Assembly (NCBI GenBank): GCA_963576735.1
Contig: OY755187.1
Location: forward strand, 12,710,001-12,774,000
DNA from: Bedellia somnulentella
Taxonomy: Eukaryota; Arthropoda; Insecta; Lepidoptera; Bedelliidae
Direction of reading: 5' to 3'
Length of the DNA: 64,000 bases
The notes below the pieces were generated by a model. It saw only the letters and a list, made by a program, of their open reading frames with translations, ran no database searches and was not told where the DNA came from. Positions 21,372 through 30,647 of this stretch are shown here, one piece after another. Numbering within the stretch: position 1 is the stretch's first letter; every line of letters begins with the position of its first letter. A program made the translations under genes and the position numbers.

Positions 21372-21478
21372 TATCGCGTGGGATAAAGCAGCCATCTCTT
21401 ACGCACTTACTTAGTATCGTAAACTGCCATCTCATTCTAACTGTTATCGTGTCGATAAAATAGCGCTCGTGCTTGCTA
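21372..21478 (+). repeat. Dispersed 105-bp repeat, copy 2
   Basis: Aligned by eye with 13542-13646 over its length (GCAGCCATCTCTTACGCACT, CTCATTCTAACTG, ATAGCGCTCGTGCT). Function and family unknown. Confidence 0.55.
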
Positions 21479-21884
21479 TACAGGGGTGCACACTGTAAAA
21501 ACAGTTTTTCTCCTTTGCTACTGCGTATGGTTCAAGACAACTAGGGTTTGAAAGTTTGTTTGAAGAATGTCTAATTTTTAACCTCTGTCTACCCCTGCTG
21601 TAGGATTTAAGACGCAATTGTGGCATAATATTAAATTATTTTCCCCTTTAAATTAATAACAAAGAACTTTTCCCTTGAGATTTTGCTTTATGGTTCCTAC
21701 CTACGAGGGTGTATTTGAAGTACAAAGGTACTCGCGGTAATTAAGTTCTTGAGAGCATACTATGGAACAAAAGCTGCCAGCTGCATTACCCACTCTAGGA
21801 TCTACGTTTTATTTATTTGCACTTTATTGGGTAATTATTTATTAAGCTCAGTACATTCCTAGTTTCCAAGTTACTAGGGAATAC

Positions 21885-22215
21885 ATACATACATATTCTC
21901 ACGCCGCCGTTTTTTCCCATTGGGGTAGGCAGAGACTATCGATCGCCACTTTGTACAATCCTGGCAAATCTCTCTAGCTTCATTCACATCCATCAATCTT
22001 TTCATACATGCCCTTTTATTTTTCGTACTTCGGACACCTGCCTTTTTGAGCACATTTTCTATTTGATCTAAATGTGTCCTCCGAGGTCGTCCTCTACTAA
22101 CATTACCTTCCACATTGGCGCTATAGATCTCTTTCACCACTTTACTGTCATCCATCCTCTCTATGTGGCGAAACCGTCTCAACATTCCTTTTTCTATCTT
22201 TCTTACAATATTATT
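21885..22215 (-). mobile_element. RTE-like LINE, 331-bp 3' insertion with 14-bp TSD
   Basis: Flanked by TTACTAGGGAATAC at 21871-21884 and 22216-22229. It contains the LINE 3' end, with about 100 codons still open except for a changed end (two extra bases in the GCCGCCG region). The 5' break lies in the codons for RKIEKGMLR. A 333-bp copy at 48860 breaks within about 10 nt of the same place. Confidence 0.88.
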
Positions 22216-22234
22216 TTACTAGGGAATACTAGTG

Positions 22235-22363
22235 ACTTATATCGCGTGAGTACACTTTCCAAGCAAAACATCGGTACTCTGAACACCAGGTGACAATGTC
22301 AAGTGATGTTCAGAAATAATAGTACCTCTCCCAAACCTTTGGTGATATACGGCGTGAACTTTT
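22235..22363 (+). mobile_element. SINE-A, 3' half
   Basis: CGTGAGTACACTTTCCAAGC, GGTGACAATGTCA and AGTACCTCTCCCAAACC, then CGGCGTGAAC. It has no head and only a vestigial tail. It starts right after the TSD of the preceding LINE fragment. Confidence 0.65.
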
Positions 22364-22571
22364 GAGTAATATTCCTAATCGTGTGCTCTTGAACTTTGAA
22401 TTGACTACCTACTACTACCGTTGTACAGTCGTCTGGTGGCTCACTTCTTGATCAAACGGGGTAGTTTGATTTCCCTTGAGAACGAAATTACATTTCGAAT
22501 AAGGAATTGCACTTTGAGTGGTATATATTCAGTAATTTATATTTTTATATCACTTATCTTTGCAGTTTTAT

Positions 22572-22825
22572 TGCTGTGTAGTGTCGGCTTAGAATAGCAC
22601 TACCCCATTTCTTCCGGTGGGTGTACGTAAGAGGCGACTAACGATATTGAGGCTTTTAAGGGATCTTTTTGCGATGAGGTTGGTGGAGAAACATCACCAA
22701 CAACTTTCATGTCACCATCTACTCCCCATGCAACTTCCAAAAGTGGCTGAGGAATTTCTAATTCCTTAGCTCTGGCTACCCCTTTCTAGGGATTAATAGC
22801 CGTGTGTATATGAATGTATTTATGT
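22572..22825 (+). mobile_element. SINE-B, full length
   Basis: Complete from GCTGTGTAGTGTCGGCTTAG to GCCGTGTGTATATGAATGTA. It carries the TTCCGGTGGGTGTACGTAAG variant. An imperfect ATCTTTGC direct repeat flanks it. Confidence 0.85.
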
Positions 22826-22880
22826 AATCTTTGCGGATAAAAATATATTAAAACACAGACCTTACAATATAATGGTATAT

Positions 22881-23416
22881 AAATAAATTAATAGTTTAAA
22901 AAACACTAAAAAACACGCTTTTATATGTGCACTTAAAAGTCAAAAATAAATTACGGGTCGTTCGAGTTGTCTCTATTTCTGGGCTGAAGTGTAAACTATG
23001 TGCTTTTAATTATAATATTTGATTGTAAAAGCGTGGGGCGCTGGAAAAGGAAAGATTTTTTGTTTACCTTGCTAAGGAATCAAGGTAAGCGATGTTTCGG
23101 GAAGCAGGTTACAGAGATCGGCAATCTAACTAGAGTTGCAGCACTTTTAGTTGGAGGCTCTATATTAAACAGCCTGTTCAAAGTACTAGTCAACAGTGGT
23201 AAAATGTAGAGTTCTTGTTCGTGTATTTGTTTACAAGAAAGTTTTTCCTGCTCCAGCGCCCCACGCTTTTACAATCAAATATTATAATTAAAAGCACATA
23301 GTTTACACTTCAGCCCAGAAATAGAGACAACTCGAACGACCCGTAATTTATTTTTGACTTTTAAGTGCACATATAAAAGCGTGTTTTTTAGTGTTTTTTA
23401 AACTATTAATTTATTT
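22881..23416. mobile_element. Foldback element: perfect 165-bp inverted repeat
   Basis: The left arm 22881-23045 and right arm 23252-23416 are exact reverse complements over all 165 positions by my reading. They begin AAATAAATTAATAG and end GGGGCGCTGGA at the centre, with a 206-bp spacer. The spacer contains a smaller hairpin (TTACCTTG, loop, CAAGGTAA) and no convincing ORF. I could not identify a flanking target duplication. It may be a terminal-inverted-repeat element of 536 bp, a foldback, or an inverted-duplication artefact. Confidence 0.75.
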
Positions 23417-23429
23417 TATGTTTTTTAGT

Positions 23430-23672
23430 GGTATTTATCTCGGGCGCTACCGTGCTTCGCAAGGCACGTAAAGCCGTTGGTGCCGGTTGTTTTCGTAAGA
23501 TAGCAGTCGTCAAGCTTTGTCAGAGACCCAAACGGGTGGCTTGATAACATCTAACGGTAAGGTGACTACTAGCCTTACAAACCTCCACCAACCCGGCTGG
23601 CCCCCGTGGTGAAGACCGGAAGAGACCCGTGCCCAGCAGTAGGACGTTATGGGTTGGTAACGATACATCGTA
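23430..23672 (+). mobile_element. 3' fragment of a second LINE family
   Basis: CGGGCGCTACCGTGCTTCG, AAGCCGTTGGTGCCGGTTG, then CCCAACCCGGC-like words and GAGACCCGTGCCCAGCAGTA. These match 3' sequences widespread in lepidopteran LINEs. It lies just beyond the foldback's right arm. Confidence 0.55.
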
Positions 23673-23679
23673 TGCTAAT

Positions 23680-24340
23680 ATTCATAATGAAGTTCCAGTT
23701 CAAATCTTCCGGCTCCATCATCAGATCAGTTCGATAGTACCATATTATTGTATTCAGACCTTGAAACCTAATCGTGGTCAAAGTTCATTTCGTGGTCAAA
23801 GTTCATTACAAGACCTTTCTAACAAGTCCAAATACGGCTATAATACGATCATCCATCATTAAGTTCCAGTTAATATCTTCCGGCTCCATCATGAGATGAG
23901 CTCGACAGTACCATATTATTGTATTCAGACCTTGAAACCTAATCGTGGTCAAGGTTCATTACAAGACCTTTCTAACAAGTCCAAACACGGCTATGATACG
24001 ATATTTCATCATGGAATGCTTGTGCCTATCTTCCGGCTTCATCATCAGACCTTGAAACCTAATCATGGTCAACGTTCATTACAAGACCTTTTTAACAAGT
24101 CCAAACACGGCTATGATACGATCATCCATCATGAAGTTCCAGTTCATATCTTCCGGCTCCATCATCAGATCAGCTCGACAGTACCATATTATTGTATTGT
24201 CATCGAAATCGCATACAACTGCCAATTTTCATAACGCTATAGCCTTTAGAAGATGGTTAAATTCGTTTTCTTAGATTTGATTACATAGTTACATACATAC
24301 AGGTCGACCTAATAAAAGCGTGTTAAAAAAATTGTGCGCT
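23680..24340 (+). repeat. Tandem repeat with unit lengths 171, 153 and 120 bp, all multiples of 3
   Basis: CTTCCGGCTCCATCAT-type words start at 23706, 23877, 24030 and 24150. The block CAAGACCTTTCTAACAAGTC recurs three times (with T/C changes). One frame is open across all units except a single TAA at 23860-23862, where the last unit has GAA. It would encode repeats of IFRLHHQ, SSTVPYYC, LKPNRGQ and KSKHGYDTI. The block ends with ACTGCCAATTTTCATAACG and a TAATAAAAGCGTG tail near 24320. Tandem arrays of this kind occur in lepidopteran repeats, so coding is doubtful. Confidence 0.6.
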
Positions 24341-24674
24341 CCTGTCACGTGTTGGGGACATTATTTAATACGAATTACATTTTCTCTGCAATACTGTCTT
24401 ATCTGCTGCTATTAAAATACATATAATATAAAATCGCGTGTAAATGAGTCCTAACGTCTTCTTAATTGGCAAAATAGTTAAGATAACAGAACGTTCATAA
24501 CGAACATATAACTGTCTTGAGGCTTCACTTGTACATAGTGTACTGATGAAACTATTCCTGCAATTTGCGCGATGTGGATTTTGTGGCTTGATAACTAATA
24601 TACCTATAATAACTACCTACCCTTAATAGTGGTTACACACATTAACAGCTAGTGATTTGGAACTCTATGGTATT
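24341..24674. other. No gene seen
   Basis: AT-rich spacer before a SINE-B insertion. Confidence 0.3.
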
Positions 24675-24684
24675 GGGAACTTAT

Positions 24685-24936
24685 TTTTTATTTTATTTTG
24701 CTGTGTAGTGTCGGCTTAGAATAGCACTACCCCATTTCTTCCGTTGGGTTTACGTAAGAGGCAACTAACGGTATTGGGGCTTTTAAGGGATTTTTGGGCG
24801 ATGCGGTTGGAGACCCATCACCAACAACCTTTTTCCCACGCACCTTCCAAAAGTGGCTGAGGAATTTTTAATTCCTTAGCTCTGGCTACCCCTTTTAGGG
24901 ATTTATAGCCGTGAGTATATGTTTGTATGTATGTAT
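24685..24936 (+). mobile_element. SINE-B, full length, 10-bp TSD
   Basis: Flanked by GGGAACTTAT at 24675-24684 and 24937-24946. Complete from GCTGTGTAGTGTCGGCTTAG to GCCGTGAGTATATG plus a TATG-type tail. It inserted at the 3' edge of the open frame on the minus strand (24937-25346). Confidence 0.88.
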
Positions 24937-25346
24937 GGGAACTTATGGTGAACCAAAACCACATCACTCAATGAATTCAAATTTAACTCAATTTTATTAG
25001 ATTCATCTTGTTTATACTGGGAAGTATCGGTTTTATAAAATAATATTTTGTTGAGCTGTGCAATTTGTAAACGACATCCCAAAGAGCCTTTACTAAGAAC
25101 CTTTTCGACATAAGAACCGTATAGAGGACAAGACAAGTGTTTCTTATAAAAAGTAATTAAAACAAAAACAGCCCTTTGGAATCTACTATGTTTAGTATGC
25201 AAGTAAGGAGGATGATCATGACTATGAGTGAAATATTCTAGTGTATTTCCTACAAAAAGACATTCGAAACTACTGGATAAAGCAAGCAATCCTTTGGGAT
25301 GTAGCTTCCTTGAGAGTACAGAAGCGCTTTTAGATTTCTCAAAATA
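24937..25346 (-). CDS. Candidate host coding fragment, unknown, bracketed by two insertions
   Basis: One minus-strand frame stays open from the LTR boundary (about 25346) to the SINE-B TSD: about 136 codons, without repeat content. Without the SINE it would end two codons after the TSD (CCA ATA CCA TAG). The product starts FEKSKSASVLSRKLHP, continues GNTLEYFTHSHDHPPYLHTK and ends LSDVVLVHHKFP. It has no signal peptide or motif I recognise. At this AT content such a frame is unlikely by chance, so it may be a real or recently lost exon. The pre-insertion sequence upstream of the LTR element (31140 and beyond) meets a TGA in this frame, so the fragment would need a splice junction or start nearby. 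Confidence 0.3.
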
Positions 25347-25347
25347 T

Positions 25348-25833
25348 TGTTACGTACCGGGTTCTTAATTTGATAAATACCAGTCACACTTTCGTGCAAT
25401 AAGGTGTAATTATATTTATTGACCAATAACGCACTTTACACAACACAACAAACACTATCGATAATTAACTATCGATACTCGCACTAATTAACAACACTAA
25501 TTTACTCCGTTATAGTAACACTGTCCACACCGTTAAGCTTATTTCCGTAATCCGTATATCACTGCACTGTCGTATTTAATTTCTTCGCTCTAGTATTTCG
25601 CTTGTTCTCGCTTTAGTTCTTCGCACTCGAATAACTCCGTAGCACGCGTCGCTCTTTATATATGCCAAATCTCAAATACGCGAATATTACAGAAAGTTCT
25701 AGTACCACATTCTCGAAAAGTCGATATTCGAGAAACATCTAGTAATTCCTTTACTTATTAGAATACTAGTAACGCCATCTGTTATCTAGTAGTGGCAAAT
25801 CCTATCTCCTACTTGCGAACAGATGTCGTAACA
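25348..25833 (-). repeat. 3' LTR, 486 bp
   Basis: TGTTAC...GTAACA ends. It appears identical to the other LTR over 486 bp. On minus it carries a TATA-type element and an AATAAA (25415-25420), expected to serve polyadenylation in this copy. Confidence 0.95.
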
Positions 25834-25847
25834 TTACCCCCTCCTTA
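25834..25847 (-). promoter_or_regulatory. Polypurine tract for plus-strand DNA priming
   Basis: On minus AAGGAGGGGGTAA directly precedes the 3' LTR. An RNase H-resistant purine run in this position primes second-strand synthesis in LTR elements. Confidence 0.8.
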
Positions 25848-25849
25848 CA

Positions 25850-28800
25850 TTAATACTCGTCCCGAGTATTATTGCTTCCATGGTACTTCGCAAGTCGATC
25901 GATGTGAACTATTTTCCAAGCCCCTCTAGGTTGGCGTTGAATTCTGTACGTTACATCGTTTATTCTAGTGACCACCTTGTACGGTCCTTCCCACCTATTT
26001 TGTAACTTAGGGGACTTCCCTTTCTGGCGAGTTGGATTGTGTAACCAGACGAGCATACCCTCTTCGAAACGCGGCGTGTTAGCTTTACGGTCATATCTGG
26101 TTTTCATCTTTTCACTAGCATGTAAACCATTTTCACGCACTAGGGAATGTACATCTTGCATTCTTTCCCTCAAATCGCTTACATATTCAGTTACACTCTG
26201 CGGCTCATCTGGTGACCCTCCTGTCAACAAATCTACAGGCAATCGTAGCTCTCTTCCGAAATTGACGAAAGCAGGTGTTTCCTTCGTGCTTTCGTGAACA
26301 GCTGACCGGTAAGACAGTAAAAATAATGGAATGTGTTTGTCCCAGTCCTTCTGATGTTTTTCAACCATCTTCGCCAACTGTCTCTCCAGTGTTTGGTTGA
26401 ACCTCTCCACCATTCCATCTGACTGAGGATGATATGGCGTCGTCCTGGTTTTATGCATTCCAAGCAGTTTGCACACCTCTTGAAATACTTGTGACTCAAA
26501 ATTTCTTCCCTGGTCAGAGTGTATCTCCAGGGGCACGCCAAATCGACAGATCACTTCCTCAACCAGTTTTGTAGCCACAGTTATTGCTTCTTGATTGGGT
26601 ATGGCAAACACTTCAGGCCACTTAGTGAAGTAATCCATCACCACCATGAAATATTTATTTCCGGACTCTGATTGTGGAAACGGTCCAGCCACATCAACGG
26701 CAATCCTCTCCCAGGGAGCTCCCACATTGTACAACCGTAATCCCCCTCTACTCCGGGTCTGCGGACCTTTCACCGCGGCACACGTTGTACATTTCCGGCA
26801 CCAGTCCTGTACGTCGTCCCTACAATGAAGCCAGTAAAACTTCGCACGAACCTTCTGCAACGTACGATTTACCCCAAGATGCCCGCCCGAAAAACCGTCA
26901 TGTGTTTCCCGCAGTACATCTTTAACCTTGGCTCTGGGCACGACCAATTGTAGGTGCTCTTCTTTACCGTTGGGTTTCTCCCACCTCCGGTACAGTAGAC
27001 CATTGATCAGAACCAGGCTGTTCCATTGCGCCCAGTAAGCTTTCGTACTCACTCCTGTGGACGCTACTTCACTCCAAGCCGGTTGATCGTGTTTTTCCTT
27101 CTTCCATTTCATGATGGGTCTGAGGTTCTCATCTTCTTCTTGGGCCTTCTGCATAGCTTCTGTTTCCCATCCATCCAATGGACAAATTTGAGTCACTTTC
27201 ACGACCTCCTCCTTCGACTCTTGCTTCCTACAATGTTTACAGTCTTCCGGACACGGTCTACGTGAAAGCGCGTCTGCATTGCCATGAGATTTACCACTAC
27301 GGTGCTCGATAGAAAAGTCATACTCTTGTAGCTGTTCGATCCATCGAGCTACCTGTCCTTCCGGGTTTTTGAACTGGAGAAGCCATTTCAGTGCAGCATG
27401 ATCAGTTCGAAGCTTGAACGGTCTCCCAATCAAATACTTGTAAAAATGCTGTAAGGTCTTCACTACAGCTAGAAGTTCCTTTCTCGTGACGCAGTAGTTT
27501 CTTTCCGCTTTAGATAGAGACTTGCTGAAATATCCGATCACAACTTCCTTGTCACCTTGGATCTGTGATAACACTCCACCAATAGCCATATTACTAGCAT
27601 CGCTGTCAATGATGTACTGTCCCTCTGGCTGTGGATATCCAAGGATAGGTGTCTCGCAAAGCCTCTTCTTCAGCTCATTGAAAGATAACTCGCATTCATC
27701 ATCCCAAGAGAAGGTTTTCTTATCTTCAGTCAACCGATGCAATGGTTTGGCTATCTCAGAAAACCCTTTTACAAAACGTCGATAGTACGAGCAAAGGCCG
27801 AGAAAAGCTCGCACGTCTGTTTTGTCCTTTGGCGTCGGCCATTTCTGCACAGCTTCCACCTTTTCCGGATCCGTCTGAATTCCTTCTCGGCTGATTACGT
27901 GTCCTAAATAGTTCACTGAAGTTCTAAACAGCCGGCACTTCTTCGGATTCAGTTTCAGGTTTGCTCCACGAATTTTCTGAAAGACTTGTTCCAGGTTCTT
28001 GAGATGGTCTTGGAAGCTTTTGCCTATTATGACCACGTCGTCGAGGTACACCAGGCAAGCCTCGCCAACCAATCCCGCCAACGCACACTCCATAAGCCTT
28101 TCAAAAGTAGCTGGCGCGTTGCAGAGACCGAAAGGCATGACGTTAAACTGCCACAAACCCTTTCCAGTTGAAAACGCAGTCTTCTCTTTATCAGTCGGAT
28201 GTATTTCCACCTGCCAGTAGCCTGACTTGCAGTCCAGGGTTGAAAACCACCTCATGCCACTCAAAGTATCCAGAGTGTCATCTATTCTTGGCAAAGGATA
28301 GCTGTCCTTCTTTGTCACGTTGTTCAGTTGCCTGTAGTCAACACAAAACCGTGTGCTTCCATCTTTCTTCTTAACAAGAACCACTGGAGAACACCACGGA
28401 CTGGAGGACGGACTAATGACCTTCTTCTTTTTCATGTCTTCGAGCAACTCTTCAACTTCTTTCTCCTTAGCGATTGGGATTCTCCTTGCTCTCTGTCTAA
28501 TAGGTCTTTCGTCCCCTGTATCAATTCTGTGTTGCACTAAAGATGTTCTGCCTAAGTCCCCTTCTGCATTTGAGAAGATGTCAGCATATTTCACCAGCAA
28601 CTGTTTAACCTTGATCCTCTCCAAGTAAGATAAGTCATCCTGGATCTCACTTAACAAGTCAGTTACAGTTGAATTATCGACTTTCACTTTGACTTTCCCA
28701 TTTGGAGAATGACAGCTCCTCATCCAGACTACTTCTTCACACTGACCAACTACTTCACCCCGCTTAAGCTGTACATCTTCTTGGTCAAGGTTGACTACCT

Positions 28801-29536
28801 TCACTATTGCCGTCTTGTTGCTTGTAACCAAAGTTCTTGCTGTCAGAAATTTCCTTGGCCCGTTCTTCCCTGTCTCTTCAATCAACACACAACGATGCCT
28901 CTTCTTCTCGTTGTCTACAGGTAACATCACCGGAACCAACTTCTGAGAACGCGCAGGAATATTGATGGTTTTCAAGCATGTCACTTCACCGACGGGACCA
29001 CCCAGTATAAAGATTTCTTCCTGGCCACACTTGAAAATTCCTCTCGTTATGTCAATCCGGCAGTTATATTTCTTCATAAAGTCCAGTCCTAGTATGCATT
29101 CATCCATTATCTCAGCCACAATGACTTGATGAGTATACGACGTCTCGCCAACCATCATCCTGACTGAGAGTTCACCAAGGACAGGTATTCGCTGGCCAGA
29201 GGCGGAGAGTAGCCGACACTTAGTATCTCTGCTATACTTGATATTCGCTGCTTTCACCAGTGCCGGATTGATCACCGTTCTAGACGCTCCAGTATCAAGG
29301 GTCATCTTACAGTCTTGATCATTGACACAGCCCAATATCACCAAACTGTTCCCGTTACAGGCTTGTGAGATGGTCATTGTCGGGGCTTTCTCCTCTCTAG
29401 CCAGCACCTGCCCCCCGGTCCTGGCTAATGCTCGTTTCCCTGGACGTTTGCGGCAGAAGCCTCTGCCTGCCTCTTTTCTTCCTTCCTCAGCGGGCAACTT
29501 AATCTCAAATGGCCCCTTTTCCCGCAGCCATAACAA
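25850..29536 (-). CDS. Gypsy/Ty3 Pol polyprotein (protease, RT, RNase H, integrase)
   Basis: A 1228-codon open frame, lying -1 relative to gag and overlapping it by 112 nt. Its first 33 codons probably are not translated in this frame: entry is by slippage at 29434-29440, near residue 34. Aspartic protease: DTG at 81-83. RT: DGSTRFCVDYRQLN near 392-405, the first catalytic Asp at 435 (LDCKSGYWQ) and YLDD at 497-500. RNase H: DSDAS at 644-648 and TDHAAL at 711-716. Integrase: zinc-binding His 879/886 with Cys 916/919, the catalytic triad Asp 948, Asp 1008, Glu 1044, and a GPY module at 1184-1186. All key residues are present and the length is normal for the family. The product would be cut by its own protease, reverse-transcribe the RNA in particles, and integrate the DNA. 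Clade placement within Gypsy/Ty3 was not possible by eye. Confidence 0.95.
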   Translation of the reverse strand: MLWLREKGPFEIKLPAEEGRKEAGRGFCRKRPGKRALARTGGQVLAREEKAPTMTISQACNGNSLVILGCVNDQDCKMTLDTGASRTVINPALVKAANIKYSRDTKCRLLSASGQRIPVLGELSVRMMVGETSYTHQVIVAEIMDECILGLDFMKKYNCRIDITRGIFKCGQEEIFILGGPVGEVTCLKTINIPARSQKLVPVMLPVDNEKKRHRCVLIEETGKNGPRKFLTARTLVTSNKTAIVKVVNLDQEDVQLKRGEVVGQCEEVVWMRSCHSPNGKVKVKVDNSTVTDLLSEIQDDLSYLERIKVKQLLVKYADIFSNAEGDLGRTSLVQHRIDTGDERPIRQRARRIPIAKEKEVEELLEDMKKKKVISPSSSPWCSPVVLVKKKDGSTRFCVDYRQLNNVTKKDSYPLPRIDDTLDTLSGMRWFSTLDCKSGYWQVEIHPTDKEKTAFSTGKGLWQFNVMPFGLCNAPATFERLMECALAGLVGEACLVYLDDVVIIGKSFQDHLKNLEQVFQKIRGANLKLNPKKCRLFRTSVNYLGHVISREGIQTDPEKVEAVQKWPTPKDKTDVRAFLGLCSYYRRFVKGFSEIAKPLHRLTEDKKTFSWDDECELSFNELKKRLCETPILGYPQPEGQYIIDSDASNMAIGGVLSQIQGDKEVVIGYFSKSLSKAERNYCVTRKELLAVVKTLQHFYKYLIGRPFKLRTDHAALKWLLQFKNPEGQVARWIEQLQEYDFSIEHRSGKSHGNADALSRRPCPEDCKHCRKQESKEEVVKVTQICPLDGWETEAMQKAQEEDENLRPIMKWKKEKHDQPAWSEVASTGVSTKAYWAQWNSLVLINGLLYRRWEKPNGKEEHLQLVVPRAKVKDVLRETHDGFSGGHLGVNRTLQKVRAKFYWLHCRDDVQDWCRKCTTCAAVKGPQTRSRGGLRLYNVGAPWERIAVDVAGPFPQSESGNKYFMVVMDYFTKWPEVFAIPNQEAITVATKLVEEVICRFGVPLEIHSDQGRNFESQVFQEVCKLLGMHKTRTTPYHPQSDGMVERFNQTLERQLAKMVEKHQKDWDKHIPLFLLSYRSAVHESTKETPAFVNFGRELRLPVDLLTGGSPDEPQSVTEYVSDLRERMQDVHSLVRENGLHASEKMKTRYDRKANTPRFEEGMLVWLHNPTRQKGKSPKLQNRWEGPYKVVTRINDVTYRIQRQPRGAWKIVHIDRLAKYHGSNNTRDEY
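29398..29440 (-). promoter_or_regulatory. -1 ribosomal frameshift signal between gag and pol
   Basis: On minus the heptamer GGGAAAC (29440-29434) is read G GGA AAC in the gag frame and fits the X XXY YYZ slippery rule. Six nt downstream the gag stop begins a 7-bp perfect stem: TAGCCAG (29427-29421), a 16-nt G-rich loop, CTGGCTA (29404-29398). Heptamer, spacer and structure match the known -1 frameshift architecture and join gag to the correct pol frame. Confidence 0.8.
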
Positions 29537-30624
29537 ATCGGTCCAGTACTCCTTCCGACGGGTGCTTTAATGACCTTGACGTCCTCATTTGCTTCCGCAA
29601 TCTCACGAAGTCGATGAGTTTGGCGCGTATCCTGGCGGCAAGCTTCAACTTCTAGAGCGTTCGCCAAGGCATCCTTGAGAGACGTGTGGTGTTGAAGTCT
29701 CACCGCTGTTCTCACTTCGATATCTCTGATGCCGTCGACGAATGCTTGCACCAGGTTCATTTCCACCGTCTTCGGATCTACACTGGGATAGGCCTTGCGG
29801 ACGAGCTTCTCGATTTCAAGGGCCCACTGCTGAAGTCCCTCTCCAGAACGCTGGACCCTATCACGCAGCTGAGCGCGGAACACGTGCTCCAGGTGTCGCT
29901 CTCCATAGCGAGACTCCAACGCATCCAGCAGGTCCTTGAAACCACCACACGGAGTCGGCAGCGCCTCTATTACTGACAGTGCTTGACCTCGGAGCGCCAC
30001 CGTCAGTGCAGTCAAACACTGTTCATCAGTCCAACCATTGGCAGCCGCAACAGTCTGGAACTGATGTCTATACGCCGACCAGGATGTTGTTCCGTCGTAG
30101 GGAGGAACCTTCACACGAGGACCATGGACAGCTACTACATTCTCACCGGAGACAACCTTGACCGGTCGTGATTCAAGCTGCAGAACCCTTTTCTCCATTC
30201 CGCGGAAGTCGGTCTTCATGTCATCGATATCTTTCTCAATAGTGGTTACCTGCTCCTTCATCTGCTCTACGTCTTTTTCCACAGTAACCACCCGATCACT
30301 TACTTCATTGACCGCAGTGAGAACTTGTGAGAACTTAGTTTGCTGTTCCTCGCGCAACTCACGAACTTCTTGTTTCACAACACCCTGTACCTCCGAATGT
30401 ATGTTTTTCAACATTTCAACTATCATCGCCAAGTCAGTATTAGTTGCGGCCGCCGGCGCCGTTGATGTAGACGGCGCGTTAGTCACCGCGGACGTCTCCT
30501 CTGGAATGTCACTCCGAGGGTTCGTGACCGATGACCTCATTTCCGACAGCTGTTCACCCTCTGCGGCTTTCTGAGCGCGCGTCTTCATACCCTCTCTTCC
30601 GTCTTCCTTCGGCATAACTGGCAT
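29425..30624 (-). CDS. Gypsy/Ty3 Gag polyprotein
   Basis: About 399 codons from the first ATG after the primer-binding site (30622-30624); the frame is open back to the LTR but without an earlier ATG. N-terminal: an Ala/Thr-rich region, then a strong coiled coil (about residues 80-155 here), as in many insect Gypsy Gags. Middle: a capsid-type helical region including VPPYDGTTSWSAYRHQF and YGERHLEHVFRAQLRDR. Near the C terminus one CCHC zinc knuckle, CYGCGKRGHLRLSC, binds RNA for packaging. The stop codon TAG (29425-29427) is the first part of the frameshift stem. It forms the particle and carries Pol as a Gag-Pol fusion. Confidence 0.92.
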   Translation of the reverse strand: MPVMPKEDGREGMKTRAQKAAEGEQLSEMRSSVTNPRSDIPEETSAVTNAPSTSTAPAAATNTDLAMIVEMLKNIHSEVQGVVKQEVRELREEQQTKFSQVLTAVNEVSDRVVTVEKDVEQMKEQVTTIEKDIDDMKTDFRGMEKRVLQLESRPVKVVSGENVVAVHGPRVKVPPYDGTTSWSAYRHQFQTVAAANGWTDEQCLTALTVALRGQALSVIEALPTPCGGFKDLLDALESRYGERHLEHVFRAQLRDRVQRSGEGLQQWALEIEKLVRKAYPSVDPKTVEMNLVQAFVDGIRDIEVRTAVRLQHHTSLKDALANALEVEACRQDTRQTHRLREIAEANEDVKVIKAPVGRSTGPICYGCGKRGHLRLSCPLRKEEKRQAEASAANVQGNEH

Positions 30625-30629
30625 CTTCA

Positions 30630-30647
30630 AATCCACTTCTGTCACCA
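30630..30647 (-). promoter_or_regulatory. Primer-binding site
   Basis: It starts two nt after the 5' LTR with TGGTGACAGAAGTGGATT. This looks complementary to the 3' end of a tRNA, most like tRNA-Leu by memory, with one or two mismatches. The tRNA identity is inferred and should be checked against host tRNAs. Confidence 0.65.

Noticed and set aside
25834..25850. An env gene at the end of the Gypsy element
   Set aside because: The pol stop is only about 14 bp from the polypurine tract, and no other frame is open there.
25968..30574. Many + frames (60-138 codons) across the Gypsy element
   Set aside because: Shadows of gag and pol on -, with no motifs of their own.
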